Shown one piece after another: positions 1 through 9,221 of a stretch of 64,000 nt of DNA. Made by a program: the position numbers and the translations under genes. Source of the DNA: Arenibacter certesii DSM 19833 (GTDB lineage Bacteria > Bacteroidota > Bacteroidia > Flavobacteriales > Flavobacteriaceae). Below the pieces are notes generated by a model. The model was given only the letters and a program-made list of their open reading frames with translations. It did no database searches and was not told where the DNA came from. The DNA is taken from the NCBI RefSeq assembly GCF_000429545.1, contig NZ_AUCB01000015.1, positions 1 through 64,000 on the forward strand, written 5' to 3'. Within the stretch, counting starts at the first letter, position 1, and each line of letters opens with the position of its first letter.

Positions 1-361
1 AATGGAACGACAAGTACTCCTATGCCATAAAGAGCTGGAGGGACAACTGGGAAGAGCTCACGGTATTCTTTGAGTTCCCCATAGAGATCAGGAAAATAAT
101 CTATACTACGAACCTTATCGAGAACCTGAACGGGAAGATAAGAAAGTATACCAAGAACAAACTTTCCTTCCCTACGGACGATGCGGTGATGAAATCCGTA
201 TATTTGGCAGTGAGGGAAGCGACCAAAAAATGGTCCATGCCAGTAAGGAACTGGGGAATCATCCTAAATCAGTTCCTGACGATATATGAAAAAAGGGTCA
301 GACTTTAGATAAAAGTCAAACCCCTGTTATTTTAAACTTACACAGTTTACGGGATAGTGTC
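1..361 (+). mobile_element. IS256-family insertion sequence, right end (cut by window edge)
   Basis: This stretch holds the transposase 3' end followed by about 50 bp of non-coding DNA. It probably ends near 361, because the reverse complement of 338-361 begins GACACTATCCCGTAAACTG, which looks like an IS256-type terminal inverted repeat. The left end and any target duplication lie outside the window, so the exact boundary is inferred. A stem-loop begins only four bases later. Confidence 0.6.
3..308 (+). CDS. IS256-family (mutator-type) transposase, C-terminal fragment
   Basis: An open frame of 101 codons runs in from the window edge with no start and stops at TAG 306-308. The translation contains the stretch [16 protein letters not shown] and ends in [10 protein letters not shown]. 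It matches the C-terminal part of IS256/mutator transposases, where TTN-IE-N-IR is a conserved signature around the last acidic residue of the DDE catalytic site. The protein cuts and joins the element's ends. Whether the element is intact cannot be told because the N-terminal two thirds lie outside the window. Confidence 0.85.
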   Translation, partial: WNDKYSYAIKSWRDNWEELTVFFEFPIEIRKIIYTTNLIENLNGKIRKYTKNKLSFPTDDAVMKSVYLAVREATKKWSMPVRNWGIILNQFLTIYEKRVRL

Positions 362-364
362 AAA

Positions 365-395
365 AAATCCCGTGAATACTATCTTCACGGGATTT
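365..395. terminator. Stem-loop, likely bidirectional terminator
   Basis: A perfect 11-bp stem (AAATCCCGTGA at 365-375 with TCACGGGATTT at 385-395) encloses a 9-nt loop. An A-tract precedes it on the plus strand, so the minus-strand transcript would end in a U-tract. It fits termination of the minus-strand usp gene, with weaker use by the incoming transposase transcript. Confidence 0.7.
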
Positions 396-454
396 GTTCT
401 GTTTAGGTTATATGAAAAACAAACCTATTCTTAAATATGCCAAAGTAGAATTAC

Positions 455-1276
455 CTACAATTTAAAGGTCATAACCGGAGTTTTGGAACGGTTGGCAATA
501 TCTTCGCCTATACTGCCCATAAAAAAATGGTTAATTCCTTTTCTACCGTGGGTGGGCAGGCCTATAATATCGGCACTTCTACTTTCTCCAAAAGATAATA
601 TCCCTCTTTCTACAGAATAATCATTAAATATCTCTACCTCCAAACTGGCTTTAGCCTTGTGTAAAAACAGATTTATCTTTTTAAATGCATCCTTTGTGCT
701 TAAGAAATTGTCTCCAGGAGTATTAACATACACCATTATCATCTCTGCTGCCAACTTATCCGTTAACGCTTTCGCCTTATGGAACGCGGGGAGGTTCTCC
801 AGCCCAAAGTCACATGCAAAAACAAATCTTCTTACCTCAAAATCCACAATCTCATCTTTAATCACCAGTACTGGAACATGGGCATTCCTCACCATTTTCT
901 CCGCATTGGATCCCACAAATACGCCTTTTATTCCAGACGTTCCATGGGAACCCATAATTATTAAATCGGCTTGGTGTTTTTCTGCAATGGCATTTACCTC
1001 GCTATATACCTTATGCCGTTTTACAATGGGGGTTACCTTTACCCCGTTTAAGTACGGCTTATCTAGAAATTCCCCGAATTTCATTTCGGCATACCTCATT
1101 AAGAAAACAGCCTGTTGCTGAACAACATCTTCATTACTGGTCATCCACGAATCGGACATTTCTAACATGTGTAGTACAAAAATCTCTGATCCAAATTTCT
1201 TAGCTATGGATGCCGCTGTTTTAAGGGCAACTTCAGAAGTTTCAGAAAAATCAACCGGTACAATAATTTTTTTCAT
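455..1276 (-). CDS. Tandem universal stress protein (UspA family)
   Basis: This 273-residue cytoplasmic protein has two Usp domains in tandem. The first (about 1-143) begins KKIIVPVDFSE and carries the nucleotide-binding signature GSHGTSG near 109-115 followed by GSNAEK. The second ends in PTHGRKG (about 241-247) and GSIGED. Usp proteins of this layout bind ATP and support survival under starvation or oxygen limitation, and their exact targets are usually unknown. It lies about 60 bp downstream of hemN on the same strand. This usp-hemN pairing is common in Bacteroidota and suggests joint control by low oxygen, which is inference. Start ATG is at 1276. Confidence 0.9.
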   Translation of the reverse strand: MKKIIVPVDFSETSEVALKTAASIAKKFGSEIFVLHMLEMSDSWMTSNEDVVQQQAVFLMRYAEMKFGEFLDKPYLNGVKVTPIVKRHKVYSEVNAIAEKHQADLIIMGSHGTSGIKGVFVGSNAEKMVRNAHVPVLVIKDEIVDFEVRRFVFACDFGLENLPAFHKAKALTDKLAAEMIMVYVNTPGDNFLSTKDAFKKINLFLHKAKASLEVEIFNDYSVERGILSFGESRSADIIGLPTHGRKGINHFFMGSIGEDIANRSKTPVMTFKL

Positions 1277-1335
1277 AATGGCATATTTTTAAAATTTACT
1301 AATCCTATATTTTTATGATATCTCTTAGGGCTTCC

Positions 1336-2697
1336 CTAAATCGTCATGGAAAATAATCTAGTTTCCGGTGCTTTCCTGTGTAATAACAAATCAAAAGCCA
1401 TACAAATATTCCGCACAAATGGCCTCCCCTTCTCGGTAACCACAATTTGGTTATCCTCTATTTTAACGAGCCCATCTTTCTCCATTTCAATTAATCTTTC
1501 CCGAACCTGAGGCTGTTCTGGAAATACCTGCTCCTTAATTTCCATGGCAGTATTAAATCTACACATTAAATCTAAGATATGCTTACGAATCATCTTATCT
1601 TCCTCCGTTAAGATATGTCCCTTAAAGATGGGGATGATATTATTTTCTATTAGATGGTCGTATTCCTCTATATTTTTTACGTTTTGAGCAAAACTATCCC
1701 AGCTATCGCTGATACTAGAAACTCCCAACCCAATCATCACCTGGGTTTTAGAAGCGGTATAGCCCATAAAATTTCTATGAAGGCTCCCCTTCTCCATGGC
1801 TTTGTACAAGCTATCGGAAGTTAATGCAAAGTGGTCCATACCAATCTCGCAATACCCCACTTCCGCCAGCAGTTCTTTCCCTGTCTCATATTGATTCCGT
1901 TTTTCATCTGCCGTAGGCAGATCGGCATCTTGGAAGCCCCGTTGACCGTTTCCTTTTAACCAAGGCACATGGGCATAACTATAAAATGCCAAACGATCTG
2001 GCATTAATTCCTTGGTTCGCATAATAGTCTCCTCTACATGGGCCTGCGTCTGAAAAGGCAATCCAAATATAATATCGTGACCTACGGAAGTGTACCCTAT
2101 TTCCCTAGCCCATTCCGTAACGTTTTTTACATTCTCGAAAGGCTGTATCCTATGAATTGCAATCTGCACCTTCATATTATAATCTTGCACCCCATAGCTT
2201 ACCCGCCTAAAACCAACATCATATAACGCCTGCAGATGCTCCTTGGTCGTGTTATTGGGATGTCCCTCAAAACTAAACTCATAATTATCAGCTCTCTCGG
2301 CAGTCCTAAATATCCCCTTTATTAATCGGGTTAGATTTTCGGGCGAGAAAAATGTTGGGGTCCCCCCTCCCAAATGAAGTTCTTTGATCTTTGGTTTTTC
2401 CGGTAGTAAATCACAATAAAGTTGCCATTCCTTTAAGACATTGCTTATATATGGATTTTCTACTTCATGCCTTTTGGTAATCCGCTTATGGCACCCACAA
2501 AAAGTACATAGACTTTCACAAAAGGGCAAATGGATATAAAGACTAATTCCTTCGGATTCATTGCTCTTTATAAAACTATTGATTAGTGTAGATTTCCACT
2601 GCTTTCCCGAAAAGCTTCCTAAGTCCCAATAGGGAACAGTAGGATAACTAGTGTAACGAGGTCCTGGTATATTGTATTTCTGAATTAAATTCGCCAT
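1336..2697 (-). CDS. hemN: Oxygen-independent coproporphyrinogen III oxidase
   Basis: This 453-residue radical-SAM enzyme decarboxylates coproporphyrinogen III to protoporphyrinogen IX without oxygen, a step in haem synthesis. Near the N-terminus YIHLPFCESLCTFCGCH gives the CxxxCxxC cluster ligands (Cys60, Cys64, Cys67) plus the extra Cys69 typical of HemN rather than HemW. GGGTPT and SYGVQD follow as expected. Length agrees with bacterial HemN (about 450-460). It is the first gene before usp, with a TAATTTTG -7 box at 2723-2730 upstream. Expression under low oxygen is likely for the family but not shown by an operator here. Confidence 0.95.
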   Translation of the reverse strand: MANLIQKYNIPGPRYTSYPTVPYWDLGSFSGKQWKSTLINSFIKSNESEGISLYIHLPFCESLCTFCGCHKRITKRHEVENPYISNVLKEWQLYCDLLPEKPKIKELHLGGGTPTFFSPENLTRLIKGIFRTAERADNYEFSFEGHPNNTTKEHLQALYDVGFRRVSYGVQDYNMKVQIAIHRIQPFENVKNVTEWAREIGYTSVGHDIIFGLPFQTQAHVEETIMRTKELMPDRLAFYSYAHVPWLKGNGQRGFQDADLPTADEKRNQYETGKELLAEVGYCEIGMDHFALTSDSLYKAMEKGSLHRNFMGYTASKTQVMIGLGVSSISDSWDSFAQNVKNIEEYDHLIENNIIPIFKGHILTEEDKMIRKHILDLMCRFNTAMEIKEQVFPEQPQVRERLIEMEKDGLVKIEDNQIVVTEKGRPFVRNICMAFDLLLHRKAPETRLFSMTI

Positions 2698-2722
2698 TGC
2701 TCAATAATTATGAATGATTTAT

Positions 2723-2730
2723 CAAAATTA
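2723..2730 (-). promoter_or_regulatory. Candidate -7 box for hemN
   Basis: The minus strand reads TAATTTTG, matching the Bacteroidota -7 consensus TAnnTTTG, 26 bp before the hemN start. No clear TTG -33 element is seen at the usual distance. Confidence 0.4.
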
Positions 2731-2908
2731 CCATCCTATCCTCACTTAAAATATGATGCTTATCAGGTTTATCCATCTCAGGCCCTCCATAGAAGCAAAA
2801 AGATTCAGTTTCCAAAAATTTAGATCAGAATTGAACGTCATAAAAGGGGTTTTGCTGCTGAAATTTCGTATATAAACTTTTCCCCTCTTCGATTTATATT
2901 ATAATCCA

Positions 2909-2916
2909 TATTTTTG
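2909..2916 (+). promoter_or_regulatory. Candidate -7 box for the nucleotidyltransferase-kinase pair
   Basis: TATTTTTG matches TAnnTTTG and lies 22 bp before the ATG at 2938. The -33 region is AT-rich without a clear TTG. Confidence 0.4.
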
Positions 2917-2937
2917 CAGTCTTAAAAACAACTGATT

Positions 2938-3828
2938 ATGACATTACTTTTAATGGCCGCGGGAAGTGGCAGCCGATACGGGAAACTTAAACAATTTGAT
3001 GACTTGGGGCCAAAAGGCGAGTTCCTAATGGAATTTAGTATCTATGATGCCATAAAAAATGGCTTTGAGCATATTGTTGCCATAACAAAAAAAGAAAATG
3101 TAGATTTCCTAAAAGAACATCTTTCTCAGAGATTACCTAAAAACATTAAGATAGATGTCCTTGCACAAGAATTAAGCGACCTTCCTGAAGGAGTAACTTA
3201 TACTGGAGAGCGCGCAAAACCATGGGGAACCGCACATGCCGTGTGGACAGCCAGAAATGTAATTGATGGTCCATTTGCTATTATAAATGCAGATGATTAT
3301 TACGGTCAAAACGCCTTTAAAAGTGCAGCTGATTTTATAAAATCTAATAAGAGTGAATCTACTTACGGATTGGTGGCTTATACGCTAAAAAATACATTAT
3401 CAGAACACGGTTCGGTATCCAGAGGCGTTTGTAATTCAGAAAACAATAAACTGACTTCCATTCACGAGTATATCCAAATAGAGAAAACCGGGGATACTAT
3501 TAAAGATTTGGATAGTGGAACCGAATTTACCGGTGAAGAACTGGCTAGTATGAACTTTTGGGTTTGTCAACCTTCCATATTCCCTTTTATCACAGGATAT
3601 CTAACAGATTTTATAGAGAATAATGACAATATAGCTAAAGGAGAAATATACCTTCCCTTCGCTATTAAGGAAATGATAGATCAAGAACTTGTTGATGTCG
3701 ATGTACTTCCATCTAAAAGTCAGTGGTTTGGCGTTACTTATGCAAGCGACAAAGATACTGCCGTTGCCGAATTAGAGAGAATGACAGACAAAAATGAATA
3801 TCCTTCCCCAGTATGGGAGACCCTCTAG
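2938..3828 (+). CDS. Sugar-1-phosphate nucleotidyltransferase
   Basis: This 296-residue GT-A/NTP-transferase-fold protein begins MTLLLMAAGSGSRYG, the G-x-G-x-R phosphate-binding loop of sugar nucleotidyltransferases. NADDYYG near 118-124 supplies the metal-binding acidic pair. It should couple a sugar 1-phosphate to an NTP, making an NDP-sugar and pyrophosphate. The gene is followed after 12 bp by an APH-fold kinase, so the two probably act in sequence: kinase makes the 1-phosphate, this enzyme activates it. That pairing resembles the AmgK/MurU and NahK-type salvage modules. The sugar is not evident from sequence. Confidence 0.8.
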   Translation: MTLLLMAAGSGSRYGKLKQFDDLGPKGEFLMEFSIYDAIKNGFEHIVAITKKENVDFLKEHLSQRLPKNIKIDVLAQELSDLPEGVTYTGERAKPWGTAHAVWTARNVIDGPFAIINADDYYGQNAFKSAADFIKSNKSESTYGLVAYTLKNTLSEHGSVSRGVCNSENNKLTSIHEYIQIEKTGDTIKDLDSGTEFTGEELASMNFWVCQPSIFPFITGYLTDFIENNDNIAKGEIYLPFAIKEMIDQELVDVDVLPSKSQWFGVTYASDKDTAVAELERMTDKNEYPSPVWETL

Positions 3829-3840
3829 AACTTTTAATTG

Positions 3841-4920
3841 ATGATCGCAGACAAGGCTAGCATGCTCAACAAAATATTGGGCAATTTTAAAATAGACCAA
3901 AAAACCTATCAATTTCAAGAAATAACCCAAGGATATATCAATGATACCTATCTGGTACTAGACCAGAGCGGTCCACTGTACATTCTACAGCGGGTAAACC
4001 GGAATGTCTTTAAGGATATAAAGGGGTTGATGGGAAATATTGCAAGCGCCTTTAATTTCCTCATTGATACGGAATATACCCCTATTGCCCTGATAAGGAC
4101 CCAAGAGGATGCCACCTATTTTGAGGAAGAAGAGAAGGGGTATTGGAGATTAATGACCTATATTGATAACACCACCGCCTATGATAATGCCACCAACGTT
4201 AGCATAGCTCATGAGGCCGGTAAGGTGGTTGGTAAGTTCCATCAACTCCTAGCCAAAGCGCCTTTAGAGAATTATGTGGATACTATTCCACAGTTTCATG
4301 ATCTTTCTCTGCGGGAAGCTCAGTTTAATGACTCTTTAGAAACTGCACATCCCGAGAAACTAGAAATTTCTAAATCCGCTATAGCTTTCGCTAAAGCTAC
4401 CTTGGAGAAATTAAAAGTAATTAACAACTCCAAATTACCCTTGCGTGTCTGTCATAACGACACAAAGTTAAACAACATCCTTTTTTCCAAGGAAAGTAAT
4501 AAGGCCTTGTGCCTAATTGATTTGGATACCGTGATGAAGGGATACTTTTATTATGATTTTGGCGATGCTATACGAACTGTTGCCAACCAGGCCATTGAAG
4601 ATGAGCAGGATCATAGTAAAATTACTTTTAAGCGTCCACTGTTTGAAGCATTTGTTGATGGTCTAGAGGCAAATGGTCCCTTCTTGTATCAGGAAGAGCT
4701 GGACACCCTGGCTTGGGGCGCCGTTTTTATGCCCTTTATCCACGGACTTAGAGCGCTTACAGATTACCTGAACAATAATATATATTACAAGGTATCCTAT
4801 GAAAATCAAAACCTGGATCGCTGCCTTAGTTTGTTCCATTTTACAAATATGGCATTGCAGGAGATAGATTTTATGGAAACAGTGATCAAGCAAAAGCTAA
4901 CACCATTAAGTAAGTCATAA
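3841..4920 (+). CDS. APH-family sugar kinase (anomeric kinase-like)
   Basis: This 359-residue cytoplasmic phosphotransferase has the aminoglycoside phosphotransferase/choline kinase fold. VCHNDTKLNNILF (about 203-215) is the catalytic loop with the HxD aspartate and metal-binding Asn. CLIDLDT (about 224-230) supplies the DxD that replaces DFG. The start is ATG 3841; a TTG lies one codon earlier but ATG is preferred. Adjacent to a sugar nucleotidyltransferase it is better read as an N-acetylhexosamine or amino-sugar 1-kinase than as antibiotic resistance. Substrate is inferred from context only. Confidence 0.8.
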   Translation: MIADKASMLNKILGNFKIDQKTYQFQEITQGYINDTYLVLDQSGPLYILQRVNRNVFKDIKGLMGNIASAFNFLIDTEYTPIALIRTQEDATYFEEEEKGYWRLMTYIDNTTAYDNATNVSIAHEAGKVVGKFHQLLAKAPLENYVDTIPQFHDLSLREAQFNDSLETAHPEKLEISKSAIAFAKATLEKLKVINNSKLPLRVCHNDTKLNNILFSKESNKALCLIDLDTVMKGYFYYDFGDAIRTVANQAIEDEQDHSKITFKRPLFEAFVDGLEANGPFLYQEELDTLAWGAVFMPFIHGLRALTDYLNNNIYYKVSYENQNLDRCLSLFHFTNMALQEIDFMETVIKQKLTPLSKS

Positions 4921-4927
4921 TCAATCC

Positions 4928-5953
4928 TTACTGGTCTAACCTTTTTTTGGTTGAATCGCGCATAACTAAACTTGTTTTGATAGTTAGGGTGGAGAAATCC
5001 CTATTGGAATTATCTTCCATCCTTTCTATCAATATATTTGCCGCAGCTTCCCCAATATAGGTTCCATGCTGACTTACAGAGGTAAGCGCAGGGGTTACGT
5101 AACGTGATAATTTGCCGTTGGTAAAACCAATAATAGAGATATCCTCTGGCACCTTGTAGCCTTTATTCTTCACTATTCTTAAAACCTCCACCGCGGTCAT
5201 CTCGTCCAGTGCCATTATCGCATCTACCTTTTTATAATTCAATAAAAAAGATATCCTAAGTTCCAAGTCGTCCTTCTTATCAAGACGCACCACCAATTTG
5301 TCGTCATAGGGAATATTGGCTTCATCCAACGCCTTTTTATATCCTTCTACTCGGAGTCTACCCACACTAGAATGATCAATTGCTGTAACCACTGCTACGG
5401 TAGAGCACCCTGTGCTTAAAAAATAATTAGTAGTCTTATATCCGGCTTCATAATCGTCTACCACCACCTTATCACATGCCACCTCATTGGAAACCCTATC
5501 GAACATTACTAAGGGAATCCGCTCATCAACCAAATTTTGAAAATGGTCCATTTTATTTTTAAACTGCGTTTCCTCTGCCATGGATATGATGATGCCATCT
5601 ACCGTATTACCCCCTAAAAACTCCAAGGTTTTCACCTCTTTATCATAAGACTCGTCACTGATACAACTCAACAGATTATATCCTTTTTCATTAGCCACTT
5701 TTTCTATTCCTGAAAAGACTTGAGTGAAAAAATAATTTAGGATATTGGGCACTACTACTCCAATAGTCTTTGTTTTCTTCTGCCGTAAATTTAAAGCTAG
5801 TTTATTGGGCCTGTATTTATTTTCTTTGGCGTATTGCTGAATCTTCCCCTTTAGATCATCACTTATTTCATGACTATCATTTATGGCCTTGGAAACTGTA
5901 GATACAGAAACATTAAATACCTGGGCTATCTTTTTTAAGGTTATTTTCTTCAT
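4928..5953 (-). CDS. LacI-family transcriptional regulator (likely xylose regulator)
   Basis: The 341-residue protein begins MKKITLKKIAQVFNVSVSTVSKAIND, a canonical LacI helix-turn-helix. The hinge NKLALNLRQKKTKTIGVVVPN leads into a periplasmic-binding-protein-type sensor domain, with FDRVSNE and IIGFTNG as expected. It would bind a sugar effector and a palindromic operator with a central CG. It lies 157 bp downstream of xylA on the same strand, and a matching operator (9135-9148) sits before xylB, so control of xylBA is the simplest reading. A 28-bp palindrome separates it from xylA. Confidence 0.85.
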   Translation of the reverse strand: MKKITLKKIAQVFNVSVSTVSKAINDSHEISDDLKGKIQQYAKENKYRPNKLALNLRQKKTKTIGVVVPNILNYFFTQVFSGIEKVANEKGYNLLSCISDESYDKEVKTLEFLGGNTVDGIIISMAEETQFKNKMDHFQNLVDERIPLVMFDRVSNEVACDKVVVDDYEAGYKTTNYFLSTGCSTVAVVTAIDHSSVGRLRVEGYKKALDEANIPYDDKLVVRLDKKDDLELRISFLLNYKKVDAIMALDEMTAVEVLRIVKNKGYKVPEDISIIGFTNGKLSRYVTPALTSVSQHGTYIGEAAANILIERMEDNSNRDFSTLTIKTSLVMRDSTKKRLDQ

Positions 5954-6050
5954 AGTCCTACAATATAGCCCTAATTAAAATTAACACTAATCATAGATAT
6001 CATATAGATTATGGTACGGATTCAATCCCTCCATCTTCGCTATGGCGAAG

Positions 6051-6078
6051 CCACCTCCCTTTGGCCAAAGGGAGGTGG
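6051..6078. repeat. 28-bp perfect palindrome between xylA and lacI
   Basis: CCACCTCCCTTTGG (6051-6064) is followed directly by its reverse complement CCAAAGGGAGGTGG (6065-6078), with no loop. A smaller hairpin, CTTCGC-tatg-GCGAAG (6035-6050), abuts it on the left. The GC-rich palindrome is unlike the surrounding AT-rich DNA and could be a dispersed intergenic element, or an mRNA-stabilising or terminating hairpin after xylA. I noticed no second copy in the window. Confidence 0.7.
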
Positions 6079-6109
6079 CAAGGTCCATAATAATTTTAAG
6101 TACTAATCT

Positions 6110-7435
6110 TTATATATGCTGGTTGATGATGTTTTCAAACAATTCTTGCTTTCCACTGACTAACGGTAATTCCCCATTCTCCTGGGCAATTTGGTACAAG
6201 TCGGTAAGGCTGAGTTTCCCATTCTCAAAATCCTTGCCTTTGCCAGAATCAAAAGAACTGTATCGCTCTTGGCGCAACTTATCATAAGCAGAGGATGAAA
6301 TAATTTTATCTGCTGTTAACAAGGCCCGTGCAAAAGTGTCTGCGCCTCCAATATGTGCATGGAAAACATCATCTAAATCAGTGGAGTTTCTTCTTATCTT
6401 GGCATCAAAATTTACGCCCCCACCTTGTAGTCCGCCTGCCTTTAAAAACACTAGCATGGCCTCTGTAGTTTCTTGGATATTATTTGGAAACTGATCGGTA
6501 TCCCATCCATTTTGATAATCTCCCCTGTTAGCATCTATACTCCCTAACATCCCCGCTTTGGCAGCCACTGCCAACTCGTGCTGAAAAGTGTGCTGGGCCA
6601 AGGTAGCGTGATTGACCTCAACATTAATTTTAAAATCTTTCTCCAATCCATATTCTCGCAAGAATCCTATTGCAGTGGCGGTATCAAAATCGTATTGGTG
6701 CTTAGTGGGCTCCATGGGCTTGGGCTCTATAAAGAAAGTGCCTTTAAAACCCTGGGAACGAGCATAATCCCTAGCCATCCCTAAAAACTGGGCCATATGA
6801 TCCAATTCCCTTCCCATATCCGTATTTAATAGGGACATATATCCTTCTCTTCCGCCCCAGAAAACATAATTCTCACCATCTAGGGCAATAGTGGCGTCCA
6901 ACGCCAATTTTATCTGCCCGCCTGCTCTTGCCACCACATTAAATTCTGGATTAGTAGCAGCCCCGTTCATATACCTAGGGTTGGAAAAACAATTGGCTGT
7001 TCCCCAAAGCAGTTTAATACCCGAAGCGGCTTTCTTTTCCTTAATATAATCGGTAATGGCACGCAATCGTTTTTCGGATTCTGCAAAAGTGGCCCCTTCC
7101 TGAATTAGATCGAAATCGTGAAAACAGAAGTAGTCAAATCCCATTTTACTGATAAATTCAAAAGCCGCATCCGCTTTATCCTTAGCGGCCTGTAACGGAT
7201 CAGCTGCTTGGTCCCACTCAAAACTTTGCGTTCCAGGCCCAAAGGGATCGCCCCCTTGTCCGCAGAAGGTATGCCAATAGGCAATAGCAAATTTAAAATG
7301 TTCGCGCATGGTTTTCCCTGCAACTACCTGCTCTGGATTATAGTATTTAAACGCCAAGGGATTATCAGACTCCTTACCTTCAAATTTAATTTCCCCAATA
7401 CCCTTAAAATATTCCTTGTTTCCGATCAATGCCAT
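6110..7435 (-). CDS. xylA: Xylose isomerase
   Basis: This 441-residue TIM-barrel enzyme interconverts D-xylose and D-xylulose in the cytoplasm. Family signatures are all present: YFCFHDFDL with the catalytic His, the substrate-site [20 protein letters not shown] and [13 protein letters not shown] with metal-binding acids, and [19 protein letters not shown] near the C-terminus. Length equals that of typical class II enzymes (about 440). It starts 4 bp after xylB on the same strand, so the two are co-transcribed and make xylulose 5-phosphate from xylose. Confidence 0.97.
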   Translation of the reverse strand: MALIGNKEYFKGIGEIKFEGKESDNPLAFKYYNPEQVVAGKTMREHFKFAIAYWHTFCGQGGDPFGPGTQSFEWDQAADPLQAAKDKADAAFEFISKMGFDYFCFHDFDLIQEGATFAESEKRLRAITDYIKEKKAASGIKLLWGTANCFSNPRYMNGAATNPEFNVVARAGGQIKLALDATIALDGENYVFWGGREGYMSLLNTDMGRELDHMAQFLGMARDYARSQGFKGTFFIEPKPMEPTKHQYDFDTATAIGFLREYGLEKDFKINVEVNHATLAQHTFQHELAVAAKAGMLGSIDANRGDYQNGWDTDQFPNNIQETTEAMLVFLKAGGLQGGGVNFDAKIRRNSTDLDDVFHAHIGGADTFARALLTADKIISSSAYDKLRQERYSSFDSGKGKDFENGKLSLTDLYQIAQENGELPLVSGKQELFENIINQHI

Positions 7436-7439
7436 TTTC

Positions 7440-8927
7440 TTATTTTTTGCTGTTAATAATTAACTCCAATTCTTTTTTCCACTTCTCAAACGCGCTTCTG
7501 TAACCCGATGTATCCCCACTTGGTTTAAATGTGTGTACGTGGTCATTATTAGTGATATAGGTGCTTAATTTTTCAAATCCGCCCTCGTAAATTCCAGCAG
7601 CACGTGCCGCTCCTATTGCACCAGTGGTATTATAGATCTCAATTTCCTGATCTATTAAACTTGCCAAGGTGTTGGAAAATATTTCCGATCGAAATAAATT
7701 ATCATTCCCAGCACGCATGGTTTGAATGCTAATTCCGTCAGATTTTAATATTTCCATCCCGTAGGCAAACGAAAATGCAATACCTTCTAAAGCAGCTCTA
7801 CAAATATGCCCTTTATGGTGATTATTTAGGTTTACATTCAGTAATCTAGACCCTACATCCATGTTGTTCAACATTCTTTCCGCGCCATTACCAAAGGGAA
7901 TTAAACAGACCCCATCCGCTCCTACTGGAATTTCATTTGCTAGCGCATTCATTTCTTCATAGGATCCCACACCCAAATTTTTCAATAACCATCTGTATTG
8001 TATCCCTGCTCCATTAATATTCAATAATTTGCCAATCCTAGGTGTTTCCTTGCTGTAGTTAACATGGGCAAAGTTATTTACGCGAGTACTTTCCTTACCA
8101 GAAAGATTATCCGTAACCGCATACACCACACCAGATGTTCCCCCTGTGGCCGCCACTTCCCCAGGGTTAAATACATTGAGCGACAAGGCATTGTTAGGCT
8201 GGTCTCCTGCCCTGTAGAAGATGGGGGTTCCTTGGGCCAACCCACTTTCCTTGGCTCCTTGAGCATCTACTCTAGATTGTAAACCAAAGGTATCTACTAG
8301 GTCCGGAATAAAAGATTCTAAAAGACCATAATGCTCCAGCACTAAGTTAGCTACCGAATCTTCCTTAAAATCCCATAGGATTCCTTCCGACAAACCAGAA
8401 ATAGTAGTATTCATCACATTGGAAAAGCAATAGGCAATATAATCTCCGGGAAGCATAAGTTTATGGGCCTTTTGGAAAACATTCGCTTCATTTTCTTTCA
8501 CCCATTTTAGTTTTGAAGCGGTAAAATTAGCGGGGGAGTTTAGTAAGTGCGACTTACATTTTTCTTCTCCTATTGTAGCATACGCTTCCCTACCTATCAC
8601 TACCGCCCTGCTATCGCACCAAATAATGGCATTACGGACAGGATTACCCTCTTTATCCAACAATACCAAGCCGTGCATTTGATACGCAATACCTATCCCC
8701 TTAATTTGATCTGGGTGGATATTAAACTTTTCCTTAATTTCCTTAATTCCCTTACATACATACCTCCACCAATCTTTTGGATCCTGCTCTGCCCATCCGT
8801 TTTTTAGAGCAATCATATCCATTTCAGACTCTGGCTCCTGCACTAACCCAACTAATTTGCCAGTAGCTATTTCAACTAAAGCTACTTTTATTGATGAACT
8901 CCCAATATCCAATCCCAAATAATACAT
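7440..8927 (-). CDS. xylB: Xylulokinase
   Basis: The 495-residue FGGY-family kinase phosphorylates D-xylulose to xylulose 5-phosphate. It begins [16 protein letters not shown], the phosphate-1 ATP-binding motif. [10 protein letters not shown] and WCDSRA mark the N-terminal sugar-binding domain, [10 protein letters not shown] and GGTSGVV the C-terminal FGGY domain. It is the first gene of the xylBA operon, and the 294 bp upstream hold a LacI-type operator. No xylose transporter is in the window. Confidence 0.95.
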   Translation of the reverse strand: MYYLGLDIGSSSIKVALVEIATGKLVGLVQEPESEMDMIALKNGWAEQDPKDWWRYVCKGIKEIKEKFNIHPDQIKGIGIAYQMHGLVLLDKEGNPVRNAIIWCDSRAVVIGREAYATIGEEKCKSHLLNSPANFTASKLKWVKENEANVFQKAHKLMLPGDYIAYCFSNVMNTTISGLSEGILWDFKEDSVANLVLEHYGLLESFIPDLVDTFGLQSRVDAQGAKESGLAQGTPIFYRAGDQPNNALSLNVFNPGEVAATGGTSGVVYAVTDNLSGKESTRVNNFAHVNYSKETPRIGKLLNINGAGIQYRWLLKNLGVGSYEEMNALANEIPVGADGVCLIPFGNGAERMLNNMDVGSRLLNVNLNNHHKGHICRAALEGIAFSFAYGMEILKSDGISIQTMRAGNDNLFRSEIFSNTLASLIDQEIEIYNTTGAIGAARAAGIYEGGFEKLSTYITNNDHVHTFKPSGDTSGYRSAFEKWKKELELIINSKK

Positions 8928-9134
8928 ACTCCACTTATTATAAAGGACAACGTCCTAATTTGAAACAGCCATAGAGGCCTCTCTCAAATATATTAAAATA
9001 TAGGTCAATGACTACTATATACCCGAATGGGAAAAAGTAAGCGAAGTAAATTTGCTTGTTCCAAGAAATAAAAAATAATCACAAAAAGCTGTAAATCAGC
9101 CAACTACAACCAATCTTGTTCAAAATAAAATTTT

Positions 9135-9148
9135 CGAAAACGGTTTCG
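9135..9148. promoter_or_regulatory. LacI-type operator upstream of xylB
   Basis: CGAAAACGGTTTCG is a 14-bp palindrome with one mismatched pair and a central CG, the usual form of LacI-family operators. It lies 208 bp before the xylB start and 74 bp after the end of the siroheme gene. The regulator encoded at 4928-5953 is the likely ligand. Confidence 0.6.
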
Positions 9149-9221
9149 TAAAATATTTAAAAAGGAGTTCCACTTTACTTGGTATTCACGGATCCATAAA
9201 GCTAAAAGAAAGTAGCTGCGT

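Noticed and set aside
3841-4920. Aminoglycoside resistance phosphotransferase
   Set aside because: The fold is right, but linkage to a sugar nucleotidyltransferase and lack of any mobile or resistance context favour a metabolic sugar kinase.
8976-9000. TATATTTG -7-like box on the minus strand upstream of xylB
   Set aside because: It matches TAnnTTTG, but the nearest TTG is only 13 nt upstream, too close for the -33 box, so I do not call the promoter here.
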